From assembly GCF_900116205.1 (NCBI RefSeq), contig NZ_FOZS01000011.1, forward strand, positions 1 to 33,433: a DNA stretch of 33,433 nt, read 5' to 3'. The position numbers were made by a program, and so were the translations under genes. This stretch comes from Halostagnicola kamekurae. GTDB lineage: Archaea > Halobacteriota > Halobacteria > Halobacteriales > Natrialbaceae. Below the pieces are notes generated by a model. It searched no databases, had not been told where the DNA came from, and was given only the letters and a program-made list of their open reading frames with translations. This document shows, in pieces, positions 1 through 7,057 of this stretch (positions within the stretch are counted from its first letter, which is position 1; each line of letters opens with the position of its first letter).

Positions 1-2
1 AA

Positions 3-199
3 GCAGAGATTGAAGAGGAGATGAGTAAGTCGTTGATCTGGAGGTCACCTGAGGAAGCTCAACGAAATAGCAACCGAGCGAAAATCACGTTACGTCGTCC
101 TGTGTCCTCTCTGAGAAAACATCCTGGGATGAGTACCACCAGTGGATGATTGAACATGGCGAGCTGTTTTATGAGATATTGGCTCTGGTGAATCGCTAG
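3..199 (+). pseudogene. Degraded C-terminal gene fragment (unknown)
   Basis: An open frame runs in from the window's left edge (begins AEIEEEMSKSLIW) to about position 150. An overlapping frame then carries a protein-like tail (DEYHQWMIEHGELFYEI) that stops at 197-199. The two join sensibly if one base was lost or gained around 105-125, so this is probably the 3' end of a frameshifted gene whose start lies outside the window. I do not recognise the family. Nothing further is visible between 200 and 365. Confidence 0.3.
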
Positions 200-365
200 A
201 CTCCGGCGACTTTCAACTCTATATCAGGTGCTCGATGCACTACTCTTGGACAATTCTGGCTTCAGTTTCCCCCGAATCTCTGCTGGCGAAACGATTGGAC
301 TCATTCACAGTGCCACTATGTAGGTCCAACCCAACGCCCTATGGCGATTCACCAGAGCCAAATCT

Positions 366-674
366 TTAGATATCAAAACCGAGATTACCGTCGTCAGCTT
401 CGAATAGAAGATCGAATGCAGGGTGTTTGTAAAGAATCTCCCGGCAATCCCGGCAACGCGTGAAGAGGGGTTGGTCGACGTTCCAGAAATCAGAGCGCAT
501 CACGATGGCAGTATCTCGCTTACCATAGTGACCTCCTGAAGTAGAAAGATGATTGAATTCACACCCTCCACAATTTGGGCAGGGATCGTTCAGATTCTTC
601 CAATCATCACGCTTGATGCCGTTGATTTCCTGTTCAATACCATCTTCATCGATAACTCGAAGTGAACGGGACAT
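366..674 (-). CDS. Zinc-ribbon protein, 102 aa
   Basis: A small acidic protein with a split zinc-ribbon. CPNCGG carries Cys32 and Cys35, with an additional Cys38, and CRDC carries Cys74 and Cys77. Together these can hold one zinc in a rubredoxin-like knuckle. The linker between the knuckles is about 35 residues, and the C-terminal tail is acidic. No catalytic motif is visible. Proteins of this kind are common single genes in haloarchaeal plasmids and proviruses and usually have no assigned role; nucleic-acid or protein binding is the likely function, by inference only. It is transcribed away from the next gene at 788. Confidence 0.7.
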   Translation of the reverse strand: MSRSLRVIDEDGIEQEINGIKRDDWKNLNDPCPNCGGCEFNHLSTSGGHYGKRDTAIVMRSDFWNVDQPLFTRCRDCREILYKHPAFDLLFEADDGNLGFDI

Positions 675-787
675 TGAAATTCGCCTCCGTCGCCTTATTG
701 GCGAAAAAGAACGGAAATTAGATGAAGCAGGACTATCGGGGGTATTCTTATGCGGGTTGATCGTGAAGTTGCTAGTACAGCGTTGAG

Positions 788-1051
788 ATGACCGACCTCA
801 CTGATCCACGCCCACCACTTCCAGAGTGGATTACGGATGTATACGAGATTCTGTCTACCCACAGTTCCAACGCAACAGCGGGTCAAGGTGGGAAGTCAAT
901 TCCACGTGAACACGCACTCGAGGCCCTTCGTGATTCCGAACAGGTGGATCTCGAAGTCGGGGATGCGACCCATGCACTGTCCCGGCTGATAGATCGCGGG
1001 TATCTCTACGAGGTTAACGACGAACTCCGCATAACGGAGCCTGAAAACTAA
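788..1051 (+). CDS. Small winged-helix-like protein, 87 aa
   Basis: An acidic 87-residue protein. Residues 15-60 can form helices and residues 65-85 (SRLIDRGYLYEVNDELRI) have the look of the last helix and wing of a winged helix, where an ALSRLIDRGYLY recognition segment precedes a beta hairpin. This resembles the many tiny winged-helix proteins of haloarchaeal mobile elements, but I do not recognise a named family. The ATG at 788 sits just after a GTTGAG stretch that could be a weak ribosome site. It is divergent from the zinc-ribbon gene at 366-674. Confidence 0.65.
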   Translation: MTDLTDPRPPLPEWITDVYEILSTHSSNATAGQGGKSIPREHALEALRDSEQVDLEVGDATHALSRLIDRGYLYEVNDELRITEPEN

Positions 1052-1128
1052 GCAGGCGACCACCGCTGATTCTGTCGAATGGATCTATCTCAGAAACATT
1101 CGTATCCTCGAGCAATCCTCTTGTCTTC

Positions 1129-1344
1129 CTACGACGGACTCCAGACTACCTGCACCACAGACTGCGTAACAAGGATCTGGAACTCAGCAACCGAGAATCG
1201 AACTTCAAGATCAGCGTCTGCTGACTCAATGAGTCGTTCCAGCGCTTCAACATTCACCCACTGATGGAGTTGATACTCGCCTTGGCTGAGTCCCTCCTCC
1301 TCGAGTGCATCTACGATCTCGAGGAGCAGTTGTCGTTCACTCAT
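1129..1344 (-). CDS. HalOD1-like small protein, 71 aa
   Basis: A 71-residue protein starting MSERQLLLEIVDALEEEG and ending in two beta strands (EVRFSVAEFQILVT). The pattern of an N-terminal amphipathic helix with 'LLEIVDALEE', a middle segment with 'VNVEALERLIES' and a C-terminal beta hairpin fits the HalOD1 output domain found singly and in haloarchaeal signalling proteins. Longer in-frame starts exist upstream, but the ATG at 1344 overlaps the stop of the ArdC-like gene (ATGAGTGA), so I chose it as the translationally coupled start. It is therefore the second gene of the ArdC-like unit. A signalling or DNA-linked role is inference. Confidence 0.65.
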   Translation of the reverse strand: MSERQLLLEIVDALEEEGLSQGEYQLHQWVNVEALERLIESADADLEVRFSVAEFQILVTQSVVQVVWSPS

Positions 1345-2274
1345 CCGTACCCACCTCATCGACGGCGTCGATAATTTCTGCTGCCGTCGAACTAATCCGC
1401 TCAAGACGGTCGAGAATCGCTTCGGGCTCGTCGCCTTCCCACGCCGCAAGGTAAAACGCCGATCCACTCGTATCGAGGTCAAAGTACCGTCCGACGATGT
1501 AGCCTACAGCTTCCGCCTCGAGTTCACGTTTTGAGCGCTCGGTCTCGTCGTTGACGTCACCGTGTAAGAGTGCGTGAGCGTACTCGTGAACGAGCGTTAC
1601 AGCCAGAGCTGCGCTATTCTCCCGGTTTTGTACTTCGACGAGTGGCTGTTCTGCAGGAGATCGATACTGGCAAACTCCCTTTGCGTCACCGTGAGTCCAC
1701 GCTGGCTGGGAGATGACCTCGACATCGACATCAAGTGCTACAGACCCCTCGAGCAGCACTGGTACCAGCTCGTCAGCATTCCCAGTTGCGTCGGTCTCGA
1801 GTTCGGGGAGTGGCTCCCCTCGGTCTGAGAAATATCAAATACTGGTGCAGGCCGGAAACCCACCAAGCCCTTCGACCACTCTTCGGGTGACGTCTCCTCG
1901 TACTCACAGTCACTTCGCTCGTGGTATGATGGAGAGTTTTCGCACTTGGGACACTGGTTGGCGATGATTGGCGCCCAAATCCAGATCGCCGTTTCGCCCT
2001 CTTTCACATACCGGTCGAACTCCGTCTGCCACGTCCGATAACCGGCGACTCGAGTCGCCTCAGGACACTGGCGAGTAATGAGGAGGGTATTGCGATAGGA
2101 GTAGTCGTGGAAGTGGCTCTGGACGTCGAGCCACTCCTGGAACTGATCGCTCGAGACCGCTTCATCGATTTCTGCGACAAGATCTTCGGCCCACGTTTCC
2201 ATTGTGCTATGCATCTCGTCCCGTCTGGTATCCGACTCATCGAAGGATACCACTGAGCTGTCGCTCGAAGTCAT
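1337..2274 (-). pseudogene. ArdC-like antirestriction/metalloprotease gene with a frameshift
   Basis: The first part (start at 2274) is an ArdC N-terminal-type ssDNA-binding domain: WAEDLVAEIDEAV, then WLDVQSHFHDYSYRN and GYRTWQTEFDRYV. It stays aligned to VFDISQTEG near 1820. The second part, in another frame (1337 to about 1815), carries the zinc-metallopeptidase signature HEYAHALLHGD followed by a conserved ELEAEAVGYIVGRYF. Translation across 1816-1819 shows that a run of four C (plus strand) would need five C to join TEG to EPLPELETDATG. The gene is thus broken by one missing base, or it is a sequencing error or a frameshifting site. ArdC-family proteins protect incoming plasmid DNA and bind ssDNA. 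A palindromic promoter element lies 30 bp upstream (2304-2336). Confidence 0.85.
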
Positions 2275-2303
2275 TGTTCTCGACGACGGACGCTCTATTC
2301 AGC

Positions 2304-2336
2304 GAACGCCCCTCAGCCCTCACGGGGTGACAAACA
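2304..2336 (-). promoter_or_regulatory. Palindromic promoter/operator element, copy A (ArdC-like gene)
   Basis: Read on the minus strand it is TGTTTGTC, then CCCCGTGAGGG, then CTGAGGGGC. This is the same layout as five other copies in the window: a TATA-like T-rich box, a CCCC/GGGG palindrome and a second GGGG. The predicted transcription start, about 26 bp after the T-rich box, falls at the downstream edge of the palindrome, so a protein bound there would compete with transcription initiation. The ArdC-like start codon is 30 bp downstream. Confidence 0.5.
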
Positions 2337-2510
2337 TCTCAGTTCGAATTGGACGAGACTACTCACTGTTGATCTCGGGCCGTTGCCTTCCTCACTCGTG
2401 TTGATCGAATAGCTATCTCTAATGGCTCTGTTGGGCCACAGAGAATGAGGAAGCTAGTACTCTCTGCAATAAGTAAATAAATTCATTTAACAGAAGTTCA
2501 TCGACATGGT

Positions 2511-2777
2511 ATGGCCCGGCCAAGCAAAAATGGAGACGCAATAAAATCGGAATTGAAATCTCAATTTGATCCAGATAAATCGGTTCTTGAGGCAACGATG
2601 GAAAGAATCGGAGAAGCCCAACAAATGGATGAGTTTAGAGAGTACTCTCATTGGGAGAATCCAGAAAAATTAGTAAGCCATCTATATGGGTTCTCACAAG
2701 AACAGGGGCTAAAGGCAGGTTGGAACAGGTGGATTAGTGTTCAGGAAGGCGACACTGCACGTCTGAAGATAGACTAA
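2511..2777 (+). CDS. Small unknown protein, 88 aa, leaderless promoter
   Basis: An 88-residue, lysine- and glutamate-rich protein beginning MARPSKNGDAIKSELK, with a helical middle (MERIGEAQQMDEFREY) and a tryptophan-containing C-terminal half. No known domain is recognised. Its A+T content is visibly higher than that of the flanking ArdC unit. A TATA-like TCATTTAAC is centred near 2487, about 24 bp before the ATG, which is what a leaderless haloarchaeal transcript looks like and supports this start over the out-of-frame ATG at 2505. Confidence 0.6.
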   Translation: MARPSKNGDAIKSELKSQFDPDKSVLEATMERIGEAQQMDEFREYSHWENPEKLVSHLYGFSQEQGLKAGWNRWISVQEGDTARLKID

Positions 2778-2944
2778 CAATAGGCAGTGATAGTGATTAT
2801 GTGGTTCACGCTAGTAGTAGTCGAAGAATAGTATATCAGTAGAAAACTATCTAATTGCTGACTGGTATCGTTCGGTCGTTGTCTTTCGAAGGGCATTTCA
2901 AACGAAGACAGTCGAGGACTGTAATTGATCCCTCGAAGACCTTT

Positions 2945-3100
2945 TCAGAGGTCAGGTGAGCCGATCTGACAGCCACATGGGGAGCAGATGTGCTCTGTCG
3001 GCCCGCGGCTTGTGATCCTGGTAACGGGCGTGCCACACCGCGGACAGCGTGGGAGCGACGATACCTCAGACTCGTCTTCAGTCGATGGCTGGTCGCTCAT
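2945..3100 (-). CDS. Zinc-finger microprotein, 51 aa
   Basis: A 51-residue protein with an acidic N-terminus (MSDQPSTEDESE) followed by CPRCGTPVTRI, a SRGPTEHICSP turn and PCGCQIG. Cys19 and Cys22 pair with Cys39, Cys42 or Cys44 to make a compact zinc knuckle. Short proteins with this 'CPRCG...SRGP.EH...CGC' pattern are familiar in haloarchaeal plasmids and viruses. Its ATG overlaps the TGA of the upstream 67-codon ORF (ATGA), so the two are probably translated together. A TATA-like GATATAAAC near 3170 could also drive it alone. The function is unknown. Confidence 0.6.
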   Translation of the reverse strand: MSDQPSTEDESEVSSLPRCPRCGTPVTRITSRGPTEHICSPCGCQIGSPDL

Positions 3101-3300
3101 TGGTCCCTCCAGCGTAGCTTTCTGGGAGCGCCAGCTAGTTGATAGTGGTACGGCTGTCGTGCGAGACGTTTATATCTCGGTAGAATTAACGCAAACATGG
3201 TTTCAACCCTTTCCGGGTTAGAAACCGCGCCTCGGGTGCTGCGACACCCGGGGCATTTCGGCGCATGCCCCTTGGCGACTGGTTGAAGCGCAGTTTCCAT
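3097..3300 (-). CDS. Possible 67-aa coupled ORF upstream of the zinc microprotein
   Basis: This ORF starts METALQPVAKGHAPKCPGC. It is preceded by a TATA-like ATTATAAG centred near 3329, about 29 bp before the ATG, and ends with a TGA that overlaps the next gene's ATG. Both points favour a real leaderless, coupled gene. Against it, residues 9-35 are encoded by three consecutive strong hairpins (3199-3271), so the segment may be a structured leader rather than protein. It has a single CPGC motif and no recognised family. Confidence 0.35.
   Translation of the reverse strand: METALQPVAKGHAPKCPGCRSTRGAVSNPERVETMFALILPRYKRLARQPYHYQLAGAPRKLRWRDQ
3199..3271. repeat. Three consecutive inverted repeats
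   Basis: Arms seen directly: 3199-3226, GGTTTC-AACCC with GGGTT-A-GAAACC; 3233-3250, CGGGTG with CACCCG; and 3250-3271, GGGGCAT with ATGCCCC. They are packed head to tail and overlap the 67-codon ORF. They may form an attenuator or RNA structure upstream of the zinc microprotein. The first hairpin superficially resembles half of a haloarchaeal CRISPR repeat, but there is no second copy. Confidence 0.6.
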
Positions 3301-3548
3301 CTTGATTATTGTCGGGTAGTCACTTATAATATTGGGATCTTGATTAGGTAGAAGAAAGCATATGCTGACTCTCTCTGCTTCAGTTCACTCACCAACGTTG
3401 AATGCCGATAGAGACTTGAGGACCATCTTATCGTTATCGACGAGTTCTTGCGACTCTACTCGATGAGGTGAGCAAAGTTACTGTGATCGTATCATTGCTT
3501 TTCCTTTGTCGATTGAAACGTACGAGATGAGTCGGAAGCCCTCAGGTG

Positions 3549-3977
3549 TTATATAAAATTGTTGATCGACGCACGAGATAAGCCCAAGTTCGTCAAGATA
3601 TGTGCTGAGCCATCGAATAACGCCTGTCCGGGTCCGCTCACCCAGTTATCTCTTTTTCCGACTTTGCTCGTATACCAGTCTTCAATCTGGTCTCGTGGGA
3701 CCGGATGGGAGTTCTTGGATAGTTCGAAAACACTGTCTAATAGTGCAACGAGATTGTAGGTGAGATCAAAGTAGAAGGGCTTCTCGTATAGTAGATCAAT
3801 GAGAGTATCTGCTTGGCTGGCGGTGACGTTCCACGGTTGCATTTCGTAATCTCCACCTGCAACATATTCCTCTCCACGATCAGTGAGTATCATTCCTTGT
3901 TGCGTAGTTTGTACGAACTCGAGGCCTTTCGCTGCTTTACGGAAATTACGGACTCGAGATTCTGGATTGCTTTTCAT
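3549..3977 (-). CDS. Unknown winged-helix-type protein, 142 aa
   Basis: The protein opens with a helix and beta hairpin (VRNFRKAAKGLEFVQTTQQGMILTDRG) that matches the second half of a winged helix ('T..G..LT..G..YV'). A mostly helical C-terminal part follows, with 'SQADTLIDLLYEKPFYFDLTYNLVALLDSVFELSK'. The first helices of a winged helix seem to be missing. The ATG follows directly after the TAG of the 71-codon gene and is in the same reading frame, so this could be the 3' part of a longer gene split by a nonsense mutation, or a second cistron. No family is recognised; DNA binding is inference. Confidence 0.55.
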   Translation of the reverse strand: MKSNPESRVRNFRKAAKGLEFVQTTQQGMILTDRGEEYVAGGDYEMQPWNVTASQADTLIDLLYEKPFYFDLTYNLVALLDSVFELSKNSHPVPRDQIEDWYTSKVGKRDNWVSGPGQALFDGSAHILTNLGLSRASINNFI

Positions 3978-4193
3978 CTATTTTATAGTTTTCTTCTGAG
4001 CCTTTCTACGGTTGCTATAGTCCCCAAGATGATTAGTTTCACCAAAGTATCCTACGGCGACTTGATAGCCTCTATCCCGTTTTTGGTGGACTGCTACCTT
4101 CGGATAACCAGATTCATGATCCCACTGTTTGTAATATCGGCCATCATTCTTCGTAAACTCCTTCTCAATAGAGTGATTCTTCTGATCCAACAT
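3978..4193 (-). CDS. Small basic protein, 71 aa (DUF2188-like feel)
   Basis: A basic 71-residue protein with the central pattern 'YPKVAVHQKRDRGYQVAVGYF', alternating beta strands in the manner of small stress-type domains such as DUF2188, though I cannot confirm membership. The TATA-like TTTTAAAAAC is centred near 4219, 26 bp before the ATG, which fits a leaderless start. It ends with a TAG immediately followed, in frame, by the ATG of the 142-aa gene. Base composition is A+T-rich, like the next few genes. Confidence 0.5.
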   Translation of the reverse strand: MLDQKNHSIEKEFTKNDGRYYKQWDHESGYPKVAVHQKRDRGYQVAVGYFGETNHLGDYSNRRKAQKKTIK

Positions 4194-4347
4194 AAAATGG
4201 CATTTACAAAGATGTTTTTAAAATCCAATCCAAAGAAAACTAAGACACACACAGAGAATAAAATGGATGAAAATACTGATTGAATCTCTACAGTCTACAA
4301 GCCGGTACGGCAGAGATTTTATTGGATGTTACTACATTCGGTAGTTC

Positions 4348-4599
4348 ATGGCACTTGTTCGCTGTAAGGATCATTTTCCAGAAGAAGGCGGAAGAGGTGC
4401 GGATTACAAAGTCGCTGTAGAGTCAATCGGCTATCCAGAGACAGCCGCGATCTGTGGTCGGAAGGGGCACGACAAGCCTGGATACGTATTGCTGACTGAA
4501 TCAGAGTATGAACTATACAAACAGGGTCAACGGGTTTTTGAACCACACACGAACGCCGCTCATGTTCGAGTGAAGGATCCTGTAGTGAAAGAGATTTAG
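4348..4599 (+). CDS. Small unknown protein, 83 aa, leaderless
   Basis: An 83-residue soluble protein starting MALVRCKDHFPEEGG, with a 'YPETAAICGRKGHDKPGYVLLTESEYELY' core that carries Cys36 and His40. It ends in a beta-rich tail (HVRVKDPVVKEI). The pattern of one Cys near the start and one in a CGRxGH turn suggests a possible metal or zinc-like site, but no family is assigned. A TATA-like GATTTTATTGG is centred near 4320, 28 bp before the ATG, supporting a leaderless transcript and this start. The neighbouring genes on both sides are on the minus strand. Confidence 0.65.
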   Translation: MALVRCKDHFPEEGGRGADYKVAVESIGYPETAAICGRKGHDKPGYVLLTESEYELYKQGQRVFEPHTNAAHVRVKDPVVKEI

Positions 4600-4630
4600 C
4601 GCACACAGATTTGATTCTCAGACCTGCTAA

Positions 4631-5053
4631 TTAATCATTGGAAGGTGAGAAATTCTTGTAGCAAAATTTTAGTGTGTACACAGCAGATATAGCTGCCGCA
4701 CCATATGAAGCCGTCAGCAGAATAAAAGCTATATTTTTAACGTTCCCTCCTTTAACCACTAAAGATATTATCATAGTGATCGCTGAAAACAGAATCAGAA
4801 TAATAGATGCTAACGCGAATACAAAGTCCCAATGCTGGTAGGCGTAGGACAACGTGACCGTCCCAGCCCACTCCTTATCGTCTTGATCAGTTAGTGCGTG
4901 AACTGAAACTGGTCGAAATCGATGATCGCTAGATGAAACCTGAATAGGTTTGGGGAGTTTGTGTATTTCAACCAAGACGGTCAGATATAGTGCCAAGAAA
5001 GGCAGTGATAATCCTATGACCTGCAGTAACTGATATGGATCGGTTTGAACCAT
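4631..5053 (-). CDS. Membrane protein with three or four TM helices, 140 aa
   Basis: Hydrophobic segments at about residues 9-29 (LLQVIGLSLPFLALYLTVLV), 73-96 (FVFALASIILILFSAITMIISLVV) and 103-123 (IAFILLTASYGAAAISAVYTL) indicate an integral membrane protein. A polar segment of about 45 residues (30-72) lies between helices 1 and 2. There are no catalytic motifs. A TATA-like TTAAATACTT near 5084 sits about 31 bp before the ATG. The gene is A+T-rich. Its promoter region contains an 11-bp inverted repeat (5132-5172). The role is unknown; small membrane proteins beside defence-type genes can be effectors, but that is speculation here. Confidence 0.6.
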   Translation of the reverse strand: MVQTDPYQLLQVIGLSLPFLALYLTVLVEIHKLPKPIQVSSSDHRFRPVSVHALTDQDDKEWAGTVTLSYAYQHWDFVFALASIILILFSAITMIISLVVKGGNVKNIAFILLTASYGAAAISAVYTLKFCYKNFSPSND

Positions 5054-5131
5054 TCACATGTAGTTCATATTGAGGGAATAAGTATTTAATTAGTACTTTC
5101 TTCCATGCGTAATTCCTAAATATCTGTAATA

Positions 5132-5172
5132 TTAACCAACATGGAATAGATGGCAGTAGGGATGTTGGTTAA
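5132..5172. repeat. Perfect 11-bp inverted repeat with a 19-bp spacer
   Basis: TTAACCAACAT at 5132-5142 and ATGTTGGTTAA at 5162-5172 are perfect reverse complements. The repeat lies between the membrane-protein promoter and the PadR remnant. The long spacer suits two operator half-sites or ends of a small mobile element better than a terminator. No element body is visible between the arms. Confidence 0.7.
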
Positions 5173-5251
5173 CGGCTCTGGCGTCGATCTCACGAGATAT
5201 GCAGATCATGTCAATTAGAAACTACGAGGAATCGGTCCGGCTCGGGGAGAC

Positions 5252-5515
5252 AGGTACGATCTTACCGGATTCCAGCGCGACCTCCTGTACGTAATCGCTG
5301 GACAGGATGAGCCACACGGTCTTGCAATCAAAGACGAACTCGAGAACTACTACGAGAAAGAAATCCACCACGGACGACTGTATCCGAATCTGGACACACT
5401 CGTAGATAAAGGACTCGTCGAGAAAAGTGAGAAGGATCGACGAACCAACGTCTACTCAGTCACCCGTCGAGGCACTCGTGAAATCGAAACCCACCGAGAA
5501 TGGGAGAACAAATAG
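5252..5515 (+). pseudogene. PadR-family regulator remnant with lost start codon
   Basis: The frame from 5255 to the TAG at 5513-5515 encodes a PadR winged helix: YDLTGFQRDLLYVIAGQ, then HGLAIKDELENYYEKEIHHG and RLYPNLDTLVDKGLVEK. By eye about 66 of 86 residues match the intact paralogue at 25211-25504. Where the paralogue has ATG before Tyr-Asp-Leu, this copy has AGG (5252-5254), and no ATG, GTG or TTG is found upstream in frame before a stop. It therefore probably cannot be translated from the usual start. PadR proteins are small-molecule-responsive repressors. Confidence 0.75.
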
Positions 5516-5536
5516 ATAGATCTCTAAATAGCTTAT

Positions 5537-6946
5537 TTAGAAAGGCCCATCATATTCTCCAGGTGAATTCTGAAAAATACTGTTGGTGAAGTTCTCACCT
5601 AGATCTGTGGAATTCTGTAAAGGAAGACCAAACGCCTGAAATATGGATACAACTGAATACAGGACTGAGGAAAATCGGTCTTCCTTAGATAATTCGATTT
5701 CGTACTGGAAAGGATTCATTCTCGGGGCTTCAACCACGTCGTCATAGCAAACCGGAGCACCGTAATCCTGAACCAATTCTTGATACCAGTCTGACTCAAA
5801 AAACAGCATTGTTCTATAGCCATTAATCAATCTGGCTTTGACATAGATGTTATTTGATTCTTCTGGCCAACCATAAGTTGAAAGTAAATTCATATAGATA
5901 TTCAAATGGTTATAGAGAGCAAGTAGAGTATTTTCCCCGTCAATGAACTGGATATTTTCATGGGATGAATCTAGGTACCTATCAATTACTTCCCATGTGA
6001 CTGTCTGATCGGATGGTTCCGGAAACGGAATTGTAGGAAGAGGCATGAAGAATTTCGCAGAACCATCAGCGAAAAACTTGATCGTAAGCGGAGTATGCGC
6101 CCTATCCTTATACCCATCTTCGTCATAAGTAGTCCACTGTTGAGCTACAACACCTTCGCTAGTTGCTCGATACGTATCCGCATCTACACCCATCTTAATA
6201 CTTTCATCTTCTTCCACGCCATCACGATCCTCCGAAAGTAGATACATGTTTGAAGACTGAACTGCATCCCTAAAACCGTCTAAATCTAACCGGACATCAC
6301 TGCAGACAGGTTCGTCAAGCGTTGTTGGGATACCGTATACCTCCAGCATAGGTATCCCCAGAATATCATTTTCTGGATCACCTGCATGCGCGTTTGTAAG
6401 CCCTACCTCGGTCTGACAGAATTCTTCAACTCTTTCCTGCCATTGCTCTCTCCGGTTATGAAGATCATCTAAAACACCTGGATCGGTTAACGGCCGATAG
6501 GGATCGCTTCCTTCACCAGTTCTCCGATACACACACCCGTTGTTATTGATATGCGGTGTGATCTGGCTTTCCGGAACATCTACTAGTATGACATATCCCT
6601 CACCTCCATCTTCAGAAAAACCATCAAATGTATGAGTTGTGAATCGTGGAGGCGGGCTAACGTATTCTTTGACTGCATTCCGGACTGTTTCCTTATATTT
6701 TGACGAATCACCATTACTCAATGTGAACCGGTCTTCCGGTTTGTTCGTGTCATCGTTTTCTTCAACTCCAAGGAAGAGAAGGCCGCCATACGTATTTGCA
6801 AATGAGCTAACTGATTTAGCGATATCTTCTTTTCCAATCAGACTTCGCTTGTATTCGTAGTAGTATCCCTCTGGAACATCTAACTCGTATATATCGTCGG
6901 AGTCTATCTCTGATAATGGTTTCTCGAAGGGATTGTAATTTATCAT
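5537..6946 (-). CDS. Schlafen AlbA_2-domain protein, 469 aa
   Basis: Residues 1-165 form a Schlafen AlbA_2 (divergent AAA/ATP-binding-like) domain. EYKRSLIGKEDIAKSVSSFANT followed by GGLLFLGVEEND is its hallmark, and a later VYRRTGEGSDPYRPL segment closes the domain. Residues 190-469 form a long C-terminal domain rich in aromatic and acidic residues that I do not recognise. AlbA_2 proteins bind nucleic acid or act as regulators, and many sit in prokaryotic defence islands. A TATA-like TTTTTATCAAG near 6976 is about 30 bp before the ATG, suggesting a leaderless single-gene transcript. It ends 21 bp from the PadR remnant, converging with it. It is A+T-rich compared with the replication genes. 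Confidence 0.75.
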   Translation of the reverse strand: MINYNPFEKPLSEIDSDDIYELDVPEGYYYEYKRSLIGKEDIAKSVSSFANTYGGLLFLGVEENDDTNKPEDRFTLSNGDSSKYKETVRNAVKEYVSPPPRFTTHTFDGFSEDGGEGYVILVDVPESQITPHINNNGCVYRRTGEGSDPYRPLTDPGVLDDLHNRREQWQERVEEFCQTEVGLTNAHAGDPENDILGIPMLEVYGIPTTLDEPVCSDVRLDLDGFRDAVQSSNMYLLSEDRDGVEEDESIKMGVDADTYRATSEGVVAQQWTTYDEDGYKDRAHTPLTIKFFADGSAKFFMPLPTIPFPEPSDQTVTWEVIDRYLDSSHENIQFIDGENTLLALYNHLNIYMNLLSTYGWPEESNNIYVKARLINGYRTMLFFESDWYQELVQDYGAPVCYDDVVEAPRMNPFQYEIELSKEDRFSSVLYSVVSIFQAFGLPLQNSTDLGENFTNSIFQNSPGEYDGPF

Positions 6947-7057
6947 CTATATTCTCTATCAAGGTGTTGTCTTGATAAAAATCCTACCTTCAAGAACTAG
7001 AGGTTCATCTTTACCGGTTTCCCCAGAGATACTGCCCTACAAGCAGTGATAAAATTC

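Noticed and set aside
3199-3226. Possible CRISPR repeat
   Set aside because: Single copy with no spacers; better seen as one of three hairpins.
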